Source: Brevibacillus_D fluminis_A
Lineage (GTDB): Bacteria > Bacillota > Bacilli > Brevibacillales > Brevibacillaceae
DNA: 64,000 nucleotides
Direction of reading: 5' to 3'
Assembly: GCF_052072235.1 (NCBI RefSeq)
Contig: NZ_CM125436.1
Coordinates: 2,164,001-2,228,000, forward strand
The position numbers and the translations under genes are program-made. The notes beneath the pieces are model-generated. The model ran no database searches and was not told where the DNA came from. It saw only the letters and a list, made by a program, of their open reading frames with translations. Below are positions 1-7,665 of this stretch, in pieces. How positions within the stretch are numbered: the stretch's first letter is position 1; each line of letters starts with the position of its first letter.

Positions 1-538
1 GTATCTCCATACAGTGGGCGTGGCAGAGTCGGCACGCAAGCTGGCAGAGCGCTATGGCGCCGACCCGGATAAGGCGGAGCTGGCCGGCTATGTCCATGAC
101 TACTGCAAATGCTGGCCGATCCCCAAGCTGCATACCTATCTCTTGCGTTATGACTTGCCACAGGATATTATCGAGGGCGAAAAGGAACTGTGGCATGCTT
201 TCGTTGGAGCCAATGTGATCCAGACGGAGCTTGGGATCACCGATCCTGAAGTCATTCAGGCCGTTCGCTACCATACGACGGGCCGCGTCGGCATGTCGCT
301 GCTGGAAAAAGTCGTGTGCGTGGCAGACTATATCGAGCCGCAGCGTTCCTTTCCCGGTGTGGAAAAAATCCGCGAGCTGGCTGAAAAAGATTTGGACCAT
401 GCCCTGGCGGAAGCGCTTGGCGGGACCATCTCCATGCTCATCGCGCGTAAAAAATCGGTTTACCCATTGACATTATTGGCATACAACGATTTGGTCAGCA
501 AAGGGACTACGCCCTTTGAATCACAAGGAGGAATTTGA
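1..538 (+). CDS. yqeK: YqeK, HD-domain diadenosine tetraphosphatase (5' end missing)
   Basis: This is the C-terminal part of a YqeK-family HD phosphohydrolase, which hydrolyses Ap4A symmetrically to two ADP. The reading frame is open from base 2, and the first residues YLHTVGVAESA carry the first metal-binding His of the family, so the real start lies upstream of the window. The second HD pair is in GYVHDYCK, and further HD-family histidines follow in WHAFVGA and RYHTTGR. A GTG at 14 could be mistaken for the start but would remove the first ligand. The stop overlaps the next gene (rsfS), as in the conserved yqeK-rsfS-yqeM cluster. Assignment is by motif and context. Confidence 0.9.
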   Translation, partial: YLHTVGVAESARKLAERYGADPDKAELAGYVHDYCKCWPIPKLHTYLLRYDLPQDIIEGEKELWHAFVGANVIQTELGITDPEVIQAVRYHTTGRVGMSLLEKVVCVADYIEPQRSFPGVEKIRELAEKDLDHALAEALGGTISMLIARKKSVYPLTLLAYNDLVSKGTTPFESQGGI

Positions 539-894
539 TGGTTACAGCAGTTGAGACATTGGCAAAATTGGCCGTAAAGGCCGCTGAAGACAAAAAAGCG
601 GAAAACATTGTCGTGATGGATATTAGCAAACTCTCCGTGATCGCGGATTATTTTATCGTCTGCCACGGGAATAATGAGCGCCAGGTTCAGGCGATCGTCA
701 CGGAAATTCGCGACCAAGCCCACAAAAACGGCTACGCGGTGCGCGGCATCGAAGGAGCGGATGAAGGACGCTGGGTGCTGGTCGATTTGAAAGACGTGGT
801 CGTTCATGTCTTCCATCGTGAAGAGCGCGATTTCTATAACATCGAGCGACTGTGGAGCGATGCGCCAATCGTCACGTTAACCGGGCAGGTGTAA
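538..894 (+). CDS. rsfS: Ribosomal silencing factor RsfS
   Basis: A 118-residue RsfS/Iojap/YqeL family protein. It binds uL14 on the 50S subunit and blocks subunit joining when translation must be turned down. Family signatures are VVMDISKLSVIADYFIVC near residues 24-41 and the C-terminal half GIEGADEGRWVLVDLKDVVVHVF (read in two pieces: GIEGADEGRW, then LVDLKDVVVHVF). ATG at 538 is chosen over the TTG three bases earlier because AGGAGG lies 6 bases upstream of it. The start overlaps the yqeK stop, so the two genes are translationally coupled. Length and neighbours are typical. Confidence 0.95.
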   Translation: MVTAVETLAKLAVKAAEDKKAENIVVMDISKLSVIADYFIVCHGNNERQVQAIVTEIRDQAHKNGYAVRGIEGADEGRWVLVDLKDVVVHVFHREERDFYNIERLWSDAPIVTLTGQV

Positions 895-898
895 GCCG

Positions 899-1636
899 AT
901 GTCCTATGTCCATCTGGCCGCTGTCTACGACGCGTTGATGGCGGAGACGCCGTATCCGAAATGGCTTGAATGGGCAGATGCATTCTGGCAAAAAACAAAA
1001 CGGCCGCGCACGATCCTGGATCTGGGCTGCGGAACGGGCAATATCGCCATTCCGTTCGCCCGGCAAGGGTATACCGTGTTCGGCCTTGATTTGTCGGAGG
1101 AGATGCTCGCGATCGCCTATGAAAAAATGCAGCAGGAACGGGTGCAGGTGACGTGGACGCGTCAAGATATGCGGGAATTTTCCGTCCAGCCTGTCGATTG
1201 TGTCCTGTCATTTTGTGATTCGTCCAGCTACTTGCTGGAAGAGGACGATGTGAAACAGATGTACCGGTGCGTGTACGACCATTTGGAGCCGGATGGCTGG
1301 TTTCTGTTTGACGTACACAGTCCAGCGAAAATCGTGAACGGGTACGCCGACAACACGTTTACATGGGTTGAAGATGATCTGTCCTACATTTGGCAATGCG
1401 TCCATGATCCGTTGCTGTTCGAGGTCGAGCATCAGCTGACCTTTTTCCTGAAAGAGCAGAACGGGTTGTATAGACGGTTGGAGGAAGTTCATGTGCAGCG
1501 CGCCTATCATCTGACGTCCCACCTGAACTGGTTGCGGGAGGCGGGCTTCACGGACATCACCGTTACCGCCGATTTTACCGATCTGCCGCCACAAGCGCAT
1601 AGCGAACGGCTGTTTTTCACCGCGCACAAAGAGTAA
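899..1636 (+). CDS. yqeM: Class I SAM-dependent methyltransferase YqeM
   Basis: A 245-residue class I methyltransferase. The SAM-binding motif I is LDLGCGTGNIAIPFA (about residues 40-54), followed by the acidic motif II in VFGLDLSEEML. It is the third gene of the conserved yqeK-rsfS-yqeM set, starting 4 bases after the rsfS stop with an AGGTG ribosome site. The substrate of YqeM-type enzymes is not settled, so the call stops at the family level. The N-terminal YDALMAETPYPKWLEW is typical of this subgroup. A strong terminator follows directly, ending the operon. Confidence 0.9.
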   Translation: MSYVHLAAVYDALMAETPYPKWLEWADAFWQKTKRPRTILDLGCGTGNIAIPFARQGYTVFGLDLSEEMLAIAYEKMQQERVQVTWTRQDMREFSVQPVDCVLSFCDSSSYLLEEDDVKQMYRCVYDHLEPDGWFLFDVHSPAKIVNGYADNTFTWVEDDLSYIWQCVHDPLLFEVEHQLTFFLKEQNGLYRRLEEVHVQRAYHLTSHLNWLREAGFTDITVTADFTDLPPQAHSERLFFTAHKE

Positions 1637-1637
1637 A

Positions 1638-1680
1638 CCTCTTGCCGCTTACAGGGACACTGTAGGGCAAGAGGCTTTTT
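1638..1680 (+). terminator. Rho-independent terminator after yqeM
   Basis: CCTCTTGCC at 1638-1646 pairs with GGCAAGAGG at 1666-1674 and is followed by CTTTTTC. It starts immediately after the yqeM stop. Confidence 0.9.
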
Positions 1681-1840
1681 CTATTTGGGAGATGCCGGGC
1701 TTTGCAAACAAGAGCAGCCATCTGATGGAAGAGGGAGCAGCAGCCGTGGTAAACTGATGGCAGAAATCTTGCTTTTCGTAAATGCCCGTCATCTTTCCCG
1801 CAGTAACCAAACGACGCTACCGAAGGGAGGGGCAAACCCG

Positions 1841-1867
1841 ATGAAAAAAACGTTTACGAAAGGGTAA
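1841..1867 (+). CDS. Possible 8-residue leader peptide MKKTFTKG
   Basis: ATG followed by seven sense codons and TAA, preceded 8 bases upstream by AAGGGAGGGG, a better ribosome site than many real genes here have. It lies 88 bases before the ANT(6) start. Short translated leaders are an established control device ahead of some antibiotic resistance genes. Here the role is inference from position, ribosome site and downstream pairing potential. A chance ORF cannot be excluded. Confidence 0.4.
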   Translation: MKKTFTKG

Positions 1868-1880
1868 CCGTGCTGCCAAA

Positions 1881-1945
1881 CCACCATCCGCGGACCGCCT
1901 GCCGGCCTTTCATCCGGATGCGAATCGATAAAAAACGGAAGGTGG
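1881..1945 (+). promoter_or_regulatory. Possible hairpin masking the ANT(6) ribosome site
   Basis: CCACC at 1881-1885 is complementary to GGTGG at 1941-1945, which is the ribosome site of the ANT(6) gene. CATCCG at 1885-1890 is complementary to CGGATG at 1915-1920. The two pairings cannot both form over their full length because they share base 1885, but together they offer alternative folds of the kind used in translational attenuation. The pairings are short and no folding energy was computed. Confidence 0.3.
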
Positions 1946-1954
1946 AAACCGAAC

Positions 1955-2839
1955 ATGAGAACAGAAACACAAATGATGGACATGATTGTGAGCTTTGCGC
2001 AGCAAGATGAACGCATTCGCGCTGTCACGTTGGAAGGTTCAAGAACCAATCCGAATGTGCCAAAAGATATGTTCCAAGATTACGATATCAGCTTTCTTGT
2101 AACGGAGATGACGTCTTTTATAGAGGAGCCGCATTGGATCGACCGGTTTGGCGAACGGCTCATCATGCAAAAGCCGGAAGATATGACGCTGTTTCCACCC
2201 GATCTGGGGAACCGCTATTCCTACCTGATGCAATTCGCAGATGGAAACCGCATCGACCTGACGTTGATTCCATTGGAGGAAAAGGACGACTATTGCAAGG
2301 AAGACAAACTGCTGGTCGTTTTGCTGGACAAAGACAACTGCCTGCCGCATATACCAGCTCCGACTGACGAAGACTATTGGGTAAAACGTCCATCTGCCGC
2401 GATGTTCGCCGATTGCTGCAATGAGTTTTGGTGGGTGTCCACGTACGTCGCGAAAGGACTGTGGCGCAGGGAGATTCTTTATGCCCAGGAGCATCTGAAC
2501 AAATACGTCAGGCCGATGCTGCACAAGATGCTCGAATGGCAGATTGGGTTTGAAACCGATTTTTCCGTAAGCGTGGGAAAATGCGGCAAATACATGGAAA
2601 ACTTCCTGCCAGAAGAGCGCTGGCAAGCACTGCTGGCGACTTTTGCGAATGGAACCTATGAAGACGTGTGGAGAGCCTTGTTTGCGATGGGGGAGCTGTT
2701 CAGCCAGACAGCACAAGAGGTTGCTTCTCATTTGCAGGTAGCGTACTCGCACGATGAAGCGGAGCGCGTCACAGCTTATTTGCGACGTGTCCGGCAATTG
2801 CCGGCGGATGCGGTCGATTTTCCTTGCATCATAGGGTAA
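1955..2839 (+). CDS. aadK: Aminoglycoside 6-adenylyltransferase, ANT(6)/AadK family
   Basis: A 294-residue ANT(6)-family nucleotidyltransferase, which transfers AMP from ATP to the 6-hydroxyl of streptomycin-type aminoglycosides. The catalytic signature is GSR at 28-30 with the D-x-D pair D42/D44 in QDYDISFLV. Further family segments are NRIDLTLI and KYVRPMLHKML. Length matches AadK of Bacillus. Chromosomal AadK-like genes are common in Bacilli, so this is probably intrinsic rather than mobile; no mobile-element sequence is visible nearby. ATG at 1955 follows AAGGTGG. The enzyme's actual drug range cannot be read from sequence. Confidence 0.85.
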   Translation: MRTETQMMDMIVSFAQQDERIRAVTLEGSRTNPNVPKDMFQDYDISFLVTEMTSFIEEPHWIDRFGERLIMQKPEDMTLFPPDLGNRYSYLMQFADGNRIDLTLIPLEEKDDYCKEDKLLVVLLDKDNCLPHIPAPTDEDYWVKRPSAAMFADCCNEFWWVSTYVAKGLWRREILYAQEHLNKYVRPMLHKMLEWQIGFETDFSVSVGKCGKYMENFLPEERWQALLATFANGTYEDVWRALFAMGELFSQTAQEVASHLQVAYSHDEAERVTAYLRRVRQLPADAVDFPCIIG

Positions 2840-2906
2840 CGATTGATGGAGAATGCGATCTGTTTTTGAGGCAAGATGCTCATCGCATGTGTTGATTGGA
2901 ACGAAG

Positions 2907-2949
2907 AAAAACCAGCAGAAACACGATCCGGGTGTTTTTGCTGGTTTTT
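2907..2949. terminator. Bidirectional terminator between ANT(6) gene and comER
   Basis: AAAAACCAGCAGAAACAC (2907-2924) pairs with GTGTTTTTGCTGGTTTTT (2932-2949) with a small bulge. A-rich and T-rich flanks allow it to serve both converging genes. Confidence 0.85.
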
Positions 2950-2976
2950 GCGTTGAAAAACAACCGATACCAACGA

Positions 2977-3801
2977 TTATTTCGGAGCGAGATGAAGAGA
3001 AACCTCGTGGCAATCTTGCGCGAATTTTTGCTGTGTGCGCAAAAAGACTTGATTGAAAACGCCGGGAATCGACTGCTTCAGCGGGATCAGCCCCTCGCCC
3101 GTGATGCCGCCGGGAACGCAGACGCGCTGTTCCAGCGTTTGCAGGGAAAAGAGGTCTTTTTTGACCAATTCGGCAAAGCCGATGATCATCTGTGTTGTCA
3201 AATAGGTCGCAGCTTGCTCAGAAATGCCAGTCTCTTTCGTGGCCGCACCGATCATCTGCTGGAGCAAATAGCTGACAAAGGCGGGACCGCAGCTCGACAA
3301 ATCTGCGGCAACGCGCAAAAAGGTTTCCTCCACCTCCACGGGCCGGCTGATCTGCGAGAAAAGGGTCAGGATTTGGCTGCGCAACTGTTCGGTAACCCCG
3401 TGGCCGAATTCAAGCAACGTTGTTCCCGATAGCGCTGCATTCGTGATGCTGGGTATAACACGGATCACAGGGCAGGGAACAAGCGACTCCAGCTGCTCCA
3501 GTTTTACCGGACTGGTTATCGTAACCAGGATGTGCTCGGGCGTCAGCTCATTTGCAAACTGTCCGATTGCTTCCTGATAATCGAGTGGCTTGACGCATAG
3601 CATGACCAGCTTGGCCGCGCGTGCCACATCTGCATTTGACGGGGCGATCAGGAGGCCGGCATGTCGTTCTGCCAGCGATTCCACCTTTGCGCGCGTACGG
3701 TTGTAGGCGATGATTTGGGTTGGTAAAAGAGCGCCGGAGTGAATGAACGCTTCAAGTAAAATGCTGCCCATACTGCCTGTGCCGATGAAACCGACTTGCA
3801 T
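2977..3801 (-). CDS. comER: ComER, pyrroline-5-carboxylate reductase-like competence protein
   Basis: A 274-residue ProC-superfamily protein. It has an N-terminal Rossmann NAD(P) motif VGFIGTGSMGS and the C-terminal dimerisation domain seen in SSCGPAFVSYLLQQM and CVPGGITGEG. ComER is the ProC-like protein encoded next to comEA in Bacilli; its enzymatic role is uncertain and in Bacillus it has been linked to sporulation and biofilm control. The internal ATG at 3801 is preferred over the in-frame ATG at 3816 because GGGAGG sits 7 bases upstream of it. It lies downstream of comEA on the same strand, unlike the divergent arrangement in B. subtilis. Confidence 0.85.
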   Translation of the reverse strand: MQVGFIGTGSMGSILLEAFIHSGALLPTQIIAYNRTRAKVESLAERHAGLLIAPSNADVARAAKLVMLCVKPLDYQEAIGQFANELTPEHILVTITSPVKLEQLESLVPCPVIRVIPSITNAALSGTTLLEFGHGVTEQLRSQILTLFSQISRPVEVEETFLRVAADLSSCGPAFVSYLLQQMIGAATKETGISEQAATYLTTQMIIGFAELVKKDLFSLQTLEQRVCVPGGITGEGLIPLKQSIPGVFNQVFLRTQQKFAQDCHEVSLHLAPK

Positions 3802-3873
3802 GCAAACGCCTCCCATACAGGTATTCTCTTTTCACTGTATGTGGAAGAAAAGAGAATCATGCCTTCTGCAAGA

Positions 3874-4707
3874 TTAGTCCACGCTGATCTTTCCTTTCAG
3901 CTTCTCGAACAGTTTGTCGCCGATTCCGGAAATATTTTTCAAATGTTCAACTTTAGTAAATTTTCCATGTTGCTCGCGATAGGCGAGGATTGCCTCCGCC
4001 CGCGTTTTTCCGATGCCGGGCAAGGTTGCCAGCTGATCGGCTGTAGCGGTATTCAGGTTAACCGTGGTTGCGCGGGAGTCAGTGCCAGACGACCCAGCTC
4101 CGGCTGACGGGCTGCTTTTGCCGCTGCTGCCATTCCCGTCGCCAGCGCCCCCTCCTGTCGTCGCGATCAGCGGCAGCGGAGAAGCGGCAGCGGCTTTCCC
4201 TCCCTTGGCGGGGACGATGATGTACATGCCGTCTGCCAGATGTTGGGCCAAGTTTACCTGCATGGGATCGGCAGTAGGCAGAAATCCGCCTGCCTTCTCG
4301 ATGGCGTCCGCGATTCGTTCATTGTCAGTAAACGGGTAGATACCGGGCTGCTTTACTTGTCCTTTCACATCAACGTACATGGTTTTTACCTTTGCATCGG
4401 TGCGGGCTGATTCGGCAGGCGAGAGGGAAGAGAACACGGCTTCAGCCGCAGACGGCGCTTGCTGTGCCGAATCGGAAGGCAGGGAAGTCCGGACAGGCTC
4501 GGCCTTACGTGACGAGGCGATGACAGACGCTGGTCCTGTCACATTCGTCGGCTTGTCCATTTCCGTTGCATACACCGGCGAACGCAAGGGGAGAGTTTGC
4601 CCTTCATCGCCAGAAGTATAGTAGAAATAAAAACTGAGCGAGAGGAACAAAAGGGCAAGCAAAATGATCCATACGCGGCGATGCCGGTCCCAAAGCTCCA
4701 TCAGCAT
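3874..4707 (-). CDS. comEA: ComEA, DNA-binding competence receptor
   Basis: A 277-residue membrane-anchored DNA receptor for transformation. Residues about 11-29 form one transmembrane helix (VWIILLALLFLSLSFYFYY). A flexible Ser/Ala-rich stretch follows. An SLBB fold spans about 107-165 (YVDVKGQVKQPGIYPF), then a Gly/Ser-rich linker at about 180-210. The C-terminal double helix-hairpin-helix DNA-binding domain contains VNLNTATADQLATLPGIG and ISGIGDKLFEKLKG. It is longer than the roughly 200-residue B. subtilis protein, owing to the two linkers. AAAGGAG 7 bases before ATG 4707 fixes the start. Confidence 0.93.
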   Translation of the reverse strand: MLMELWDRHRRVWIILLALLFLSLSFYFYYTSGDEGQTLPLRSPVYATEMDKPTNVTGPASVIASSRKAEPVRTSLPSDSAQQAPSAAEAVFSSLSPAESARTDAKVKTMYVDVKGQVKQPGIYPFTDNERIADAIEKAGGFLPTADPMQVNLAQHLADGMYIIVPAKGGKAAAASPLPLIATTGGGAGDGNGSSGKSSPSAGAGSSGTDSRATTVNLNTATADQLATLPGIGKTRAEAILAYREQHGKFTKVEHLKNISGIGDKLFEKLKGKISVD

Positions 4708-4771
4708 AGGAAGGCTCCTTTCTCATTTCGCAGCTTGATAGATTCATCCTACGAAAAGACAGAGCCGGACG

Positions 4772-4815
4772 CAAAAAAACCTTTCCATCCACAAGAAGGG
4801 AGGAAAGGTTTTGTG
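4772..4815 (-). terminator. Terminator after asnB
   Basis: CAAAAAAACCTTTCC (4772-4786) pairs with GGAAAGGTTTTGTG (4802-4815). Read on the minus strand it ends in a run of T, placing it just downstream of the asparagine synthetase gene and ahead of comEA. Confidence 0.8.
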
Positions 4816-4872
4816 CAACCGCGGCTTAAGCCAAAGGCTTGGCGTAGCCAGGTTTTCTGACAATCATCAGGT

Positions 4873-6801
4873 TCAGCCGATCTGCTCGATCGAACTGCTG
4901 TTTTTGCGGCGCAGCTCGACAGCAGGGCTGACATACGGCTCAAACGAAAGCTTTTGCTCAATAAAAATCTGGTGCCAGAGCATGAAGACCAAAATCGTCC
5001 AGATTTTGCGGCTGTAATCGCCATGCCCTTCACGGTGCTCGTCGAGCATGTACAGCACATACGCCTTGTTGATCAAATGGTCGACCTTGGACTCGAAAAT
5101 AAGCTCTTTGGCCCATTTGTAAAACTGGTTTTTCAGCCAGTAGCGCGTCGGCACAGGGAACCCCAGCTTCGGTCTCGTCTTGATTTCCGGCGGCAGGAAG
5201 TCTTTCATGGCCTCGCGCAGCACGTGTTTGGTCGTGCCGTTGGCGATTTTGTATTTGGTCGGGATCGTCGCAGCGAATTCGAATACTTTCGGGTCGATGA
5301 ACGGAACGCGCAGCTCAAGCGAGTTGGCCATCGTCATCTTGTCCGCCTTCATCAAAATATTCCCGCGCAGCCATGTATGGATGTCGAGATACTGCATCTT
5401 GGTCACATCGTCATACCCTTGCGCATTTTTGTAGATCGCCTGGGTGATTTCCCACGGTGTATGGTAATCGGCGAGCTGATTGAGATTTTCGGTCACGACA
5501 TGCGCCTTCATCTCTTCGCTAAAAATCAGGGCGTTCCCGAAAAAGCGCTCTTCCACGGTTTTGGAGCCGCGAATCAGGAAGTTTTTCCCTTTCACGCTGT
5601 CAGGCAGCTTGGTTGCAATCGAGCGAATCGAGCCGCGCATCCAGTCCGGCATGCCAGAAAACATGCGAAGCGACTGGGGCTCGCGATAAATGTTGTAACC
5701 GCCAAAAAACTCGTCCGCGCCCTCGCCGGACAAAACGACCGTGACATGCTCGCTGGCAAGCTGTGCGACGAAGTAGAGCAAAATCGCCGATGGATCGGCA
5801 ACCGGTTCATCTTGATGCCAAATCAGGCGAGGCAGCTCATCCATGTACTGCTCTGCGGAGATGACCGTCTCATAGTGCTCTGTACCTAAATATTGGGCTG
5901 TCCGACGGGCATATTCCAATTCGCTGTAGCCCGGAATGTCGGAACCGACCGAAAACGTTTTGACCGGCTCGAACGTGCGCAGCATGCCGACGATGCTGCT
6001 GGAATCGACGCCGCTTGACAGAAAGGCTCCGCGCTTGACTTCGCTGACACGGTGCTTGTCGACGGATTCCAGCATCGCTGCCCGCGTTCCTTCCACGAAA
6101 TAGGAGAACGGCTTGCTCTCATCCGGGGCAAACTGCACGTCCCAGTAGCGCGTCAGCTTCAGTTGGTCGTTTTCCACGATGAAGGAGTGGGCAGGAGGAA
6201 TGCGGTAAATGCCTTCATACATCGTTTCAGGGTCTGGCACGTACTGGAACGTCAAGTAATGATAAAAACCGGTCTTGTTGACTTCCCGTTTTACCCCTGG
6301 CATTTCGAGCAAGCTTTTGATTTCGCTCGCGATCCCGATGGAATCGTTTGTTTGCGTATAATAAAGCGGTTTGATGCCAAAATGATCTCTCGCGCCGAAC
6401 AAGATTTTCCGGCGTGAATCCCAAATCGTGAAGCCGAACATCCCGCGCAAGTGCTTCGGCGCGTCAACGCCGACTTCTTCGTACAAATGCAAAATCGTTT
6501 CGATGTCAGAGTCTGTATGGAACTGATGGCCGCGGTCTTTCAACCACTCCTGCAGCTCCTTGTAATTATAAACCTCGCCGTTTCCGACAATCCACATGTC
6601 CCGCTTTTCATTGAACAGCGGTTGATGGCCGCCAGCGACGTCGATGATGCTCAAACGACGGAAACCAAGAGCGATGTTTTCTTCCACATGGAAGCCATCG
6701 TCATCCGGGCCGCGGTGCAAAATCACCTTGGACATGGCTGTGATCGTTTCCAGTTGCGCTGGTTGCTGACGTTTGTTGTAAAGCGATACGATACCACACA
6801 T
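4873..6801 (-). CDS. asnB: Asparagine synthetase (glutamine-hydrolysing)
   Basis: A 642-residue class II amidotransferase making asparagine from aspartate, glutamine and ATP. Cys2 of MCGIV is the glutaminase nucleophile. This fixes the start at 6801 rather than the upstream in-frame start at 6846, because the new N-terminus must be Cys after Met removal. The ribosome site GAGAGGAAGAG supports it. Glutaminase motifs HRGPDDDG, FRRLSIIDV and NGEVYN are present, and the synthetase P-loop is FLSSGVDSSSI. It most resembles the AsnB/AsnO group of Bacilli. It sits alone between comEB and comEA and has its own terminator. Confidence 0.93.
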   Translation of the reverse strand: MCGIVSLYNKRQQPAQLETITAMSKVILHRGPDDDGFHVEENIALGFRRLSIIDVAGGHQPLFNEKRDMWIVGNGEVYNYKELQEWLKDRGHQFHTDSDIETILHLYEEVGVDAPKHLRGMFGFTIWDSRRKILFGARDHFGIKPLYYTQTNDSIGIASEIKSLLEMPGVKREVNKTGFYHYLTFQYVPDPETMYEGIYRIPPAHSFIVENDQLKLTRYWDVQFAPDESKPFSYFVEGTRAAMLESVDKHRVSEVKRGAFLSSGVDSSSIVGMLRTFEPVKTFSVGSDIPGYSELEYARRTAQYLGTEHYETVISAEQYMDELPRLIWHQDEPVADPSAILLYFVAQLASEHVTVVLSGEGADEFFGGYNIYREPQSLRMFSGMPDWMRGSIRSIATKLPDSVKGKNFLIRGSKTVEERFFGNALIFSEEMKAHVVTENLNQLADYHTPWEITQAIYKNAQGYDDVTKMQYLDIHTWLRGNILMKADKMTMANSLELRVPFIDPKVFEFAATIPTKYKIANGTTKHVLREAMKDFLPPEIKTRPKLGFPVPTRYWLKNQFYKWAKELIFESKVDHLINKAYVLYMLDEHREGHGDYSRKIWTILVFMLWHQIFIEQKLSFEPYVSPAVELRRKNSSSIEQIG

Positions 6802-6836
6802 AAAAAGACTCTTCCTCTCAAATGAATCTACTGTTA

Positions 6837-6865
6837 AATCTATCATGCGAGCAAATCAGGTGCAA
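6837..6865 (-). promoter_or_regulatory. Possible sigma-A promoter for asnB
   Basis: On the minus strand TTGCAC (6865-6860) and TAGATT (6842-6837) are separated by 17 bases, about 36 bases before the asnB start. The -10 is only a partial match. Confidence 0.4.
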
Positions 6866-6931
6866 ACGGATTGAACAAACGTGCAGGAAATGAGAAACGC
6901 CCGTGAAGTGCATGACGGACGTTATGTAACG

Positions 6932-7336
6932 CTATTCAAATTGAATCCATTCCATCGGCTCGATAAAGTGGTGGTTAAACTCACTTTTGTAAGCGTGGCG
7001 AAACACGACGCGCACAACGCCAGCCTGGTTCAAGCGCTTCGTACAATTTTCGCAAGGTTCATGCGTGACATAGGCCGTAGCTCCTACCAAATCATCGCGT
7101 CGTGCATGCAGGATCGCATTCTCCTCGGCATGCAGCGTGCGGATGCAGCGCCCGTCTTTCAACAGGCAACCGACCTCTGTACAGTGCGGATGTCCATGGA
7201 TCGAACCATTGTACCCGGTGGCGACGATCCGGTTGTCTTTTACAATCACGCAGCCTACTCGCAAACGGTTGCAGGTCGCGCGCGTTGCAACATCATCAGC
7301 CAAATCAATATAGTATTGTTCCCACGATTTTCTCAC
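6932..7336 (-). CDS. comEB: ComEB-like dCMP deaminase
   Basis: A 134-residue zinc-dependent deoxycytidylate deaminase, converting dCMP to dUMP for thymidylate supply. The zinc site is HAEENA plus PCENC, with substrate-loop residues in GYNGSIHGHPHC. It is shorter than B. subtilis ComEB (189 residues) and lacks that protein's C-terminal extension. I start it at GTG 7336, giving MRKSWEQYYIDLA, which aligns with the family N-terminus; AAGGGTG lies upstream. An in-frame ATG at 7423 would add 29 residues with no family similarity. The gene is divergent from comEC. Confidence 0.85.
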   Translation of the reverse strand: MRKSWEQYYIDLADDVATRATCNRLRVGCVIVKDNRIVATGYNGSIHGHPHCTEVGCLLKDGRCIRTLHAEENAILHARRDDLVGATAYVTHEPCENCTKRLNQAGVVRVVFRHAYKSEFNHHFIEPMEWIQFE

Positions 7337-7665
7337 GATCTTCCACACCCTTGCGCTTCGGTTTACGTTCGTTACGAGAACCTGCTGTCTACAGAAGCAC
7401 TCATCAAGAGAAGCCCTTTTCATGATAACACGCTCCCCACGGCCAAACAACCGATGAAACGCCCGAAAAAGGCAAAATTCGCAGAAGAAACAGCATGTAA
7501 AACTAGCAAAATGCCATGTATGCGCTTACTGTTGGCTGTGGTGAACCGCTGTGCTGACGCCCTGACACCTGTATGGCTTGAGCCCTATGCTGCGCTTTTT
7601 TTGTCTCGATCAGATCGCTTAATCTGGTGGATGATAGACAAAAGCGAGAGGGGACGAAACGGCAA
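7337..7665. other. Divergent intergenic region between comEB and comEC
   Basis: About 330 bases separating divergently transcribed comEB and comEC. Neither strand gives a convincing sigma-A promoter, and I find no ComK-box pair (AAAA-N5-TTTT) of proper spacing. Part of it (7337-7423) would be coding if comEB used its upstream ATG. No repeat or RNA element is recognisable. Confidence 0.4.

Larger units (their letters stand above)
1681..1954 (+). other. Intergenic leader region upstream of the ANT(6) gene
   Basis: About 270 bases between the yqeM terminator and the adenylyltransferase gene. An open frame runs through 1685-1867 but has no ribosome site at its start and no recognisable sequence, so it is not called. 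The right half holds a short leader reading frame (1841-1867) with a strong ribosome site, a perfect 10-base palindrome CATCCGGATG (1911-1920), and bases able to pair with the downstream ribosome site. I see no convincing sigma-A promoter. Confidence 0.5.

Noticed and set aside
1685..1867. A 60-codon frame after yqeM
   Set aside because: No ribosome site at its start and no similarity. Only its last eight codons, with their own ribosome site, are considered as a possible leader peptide.
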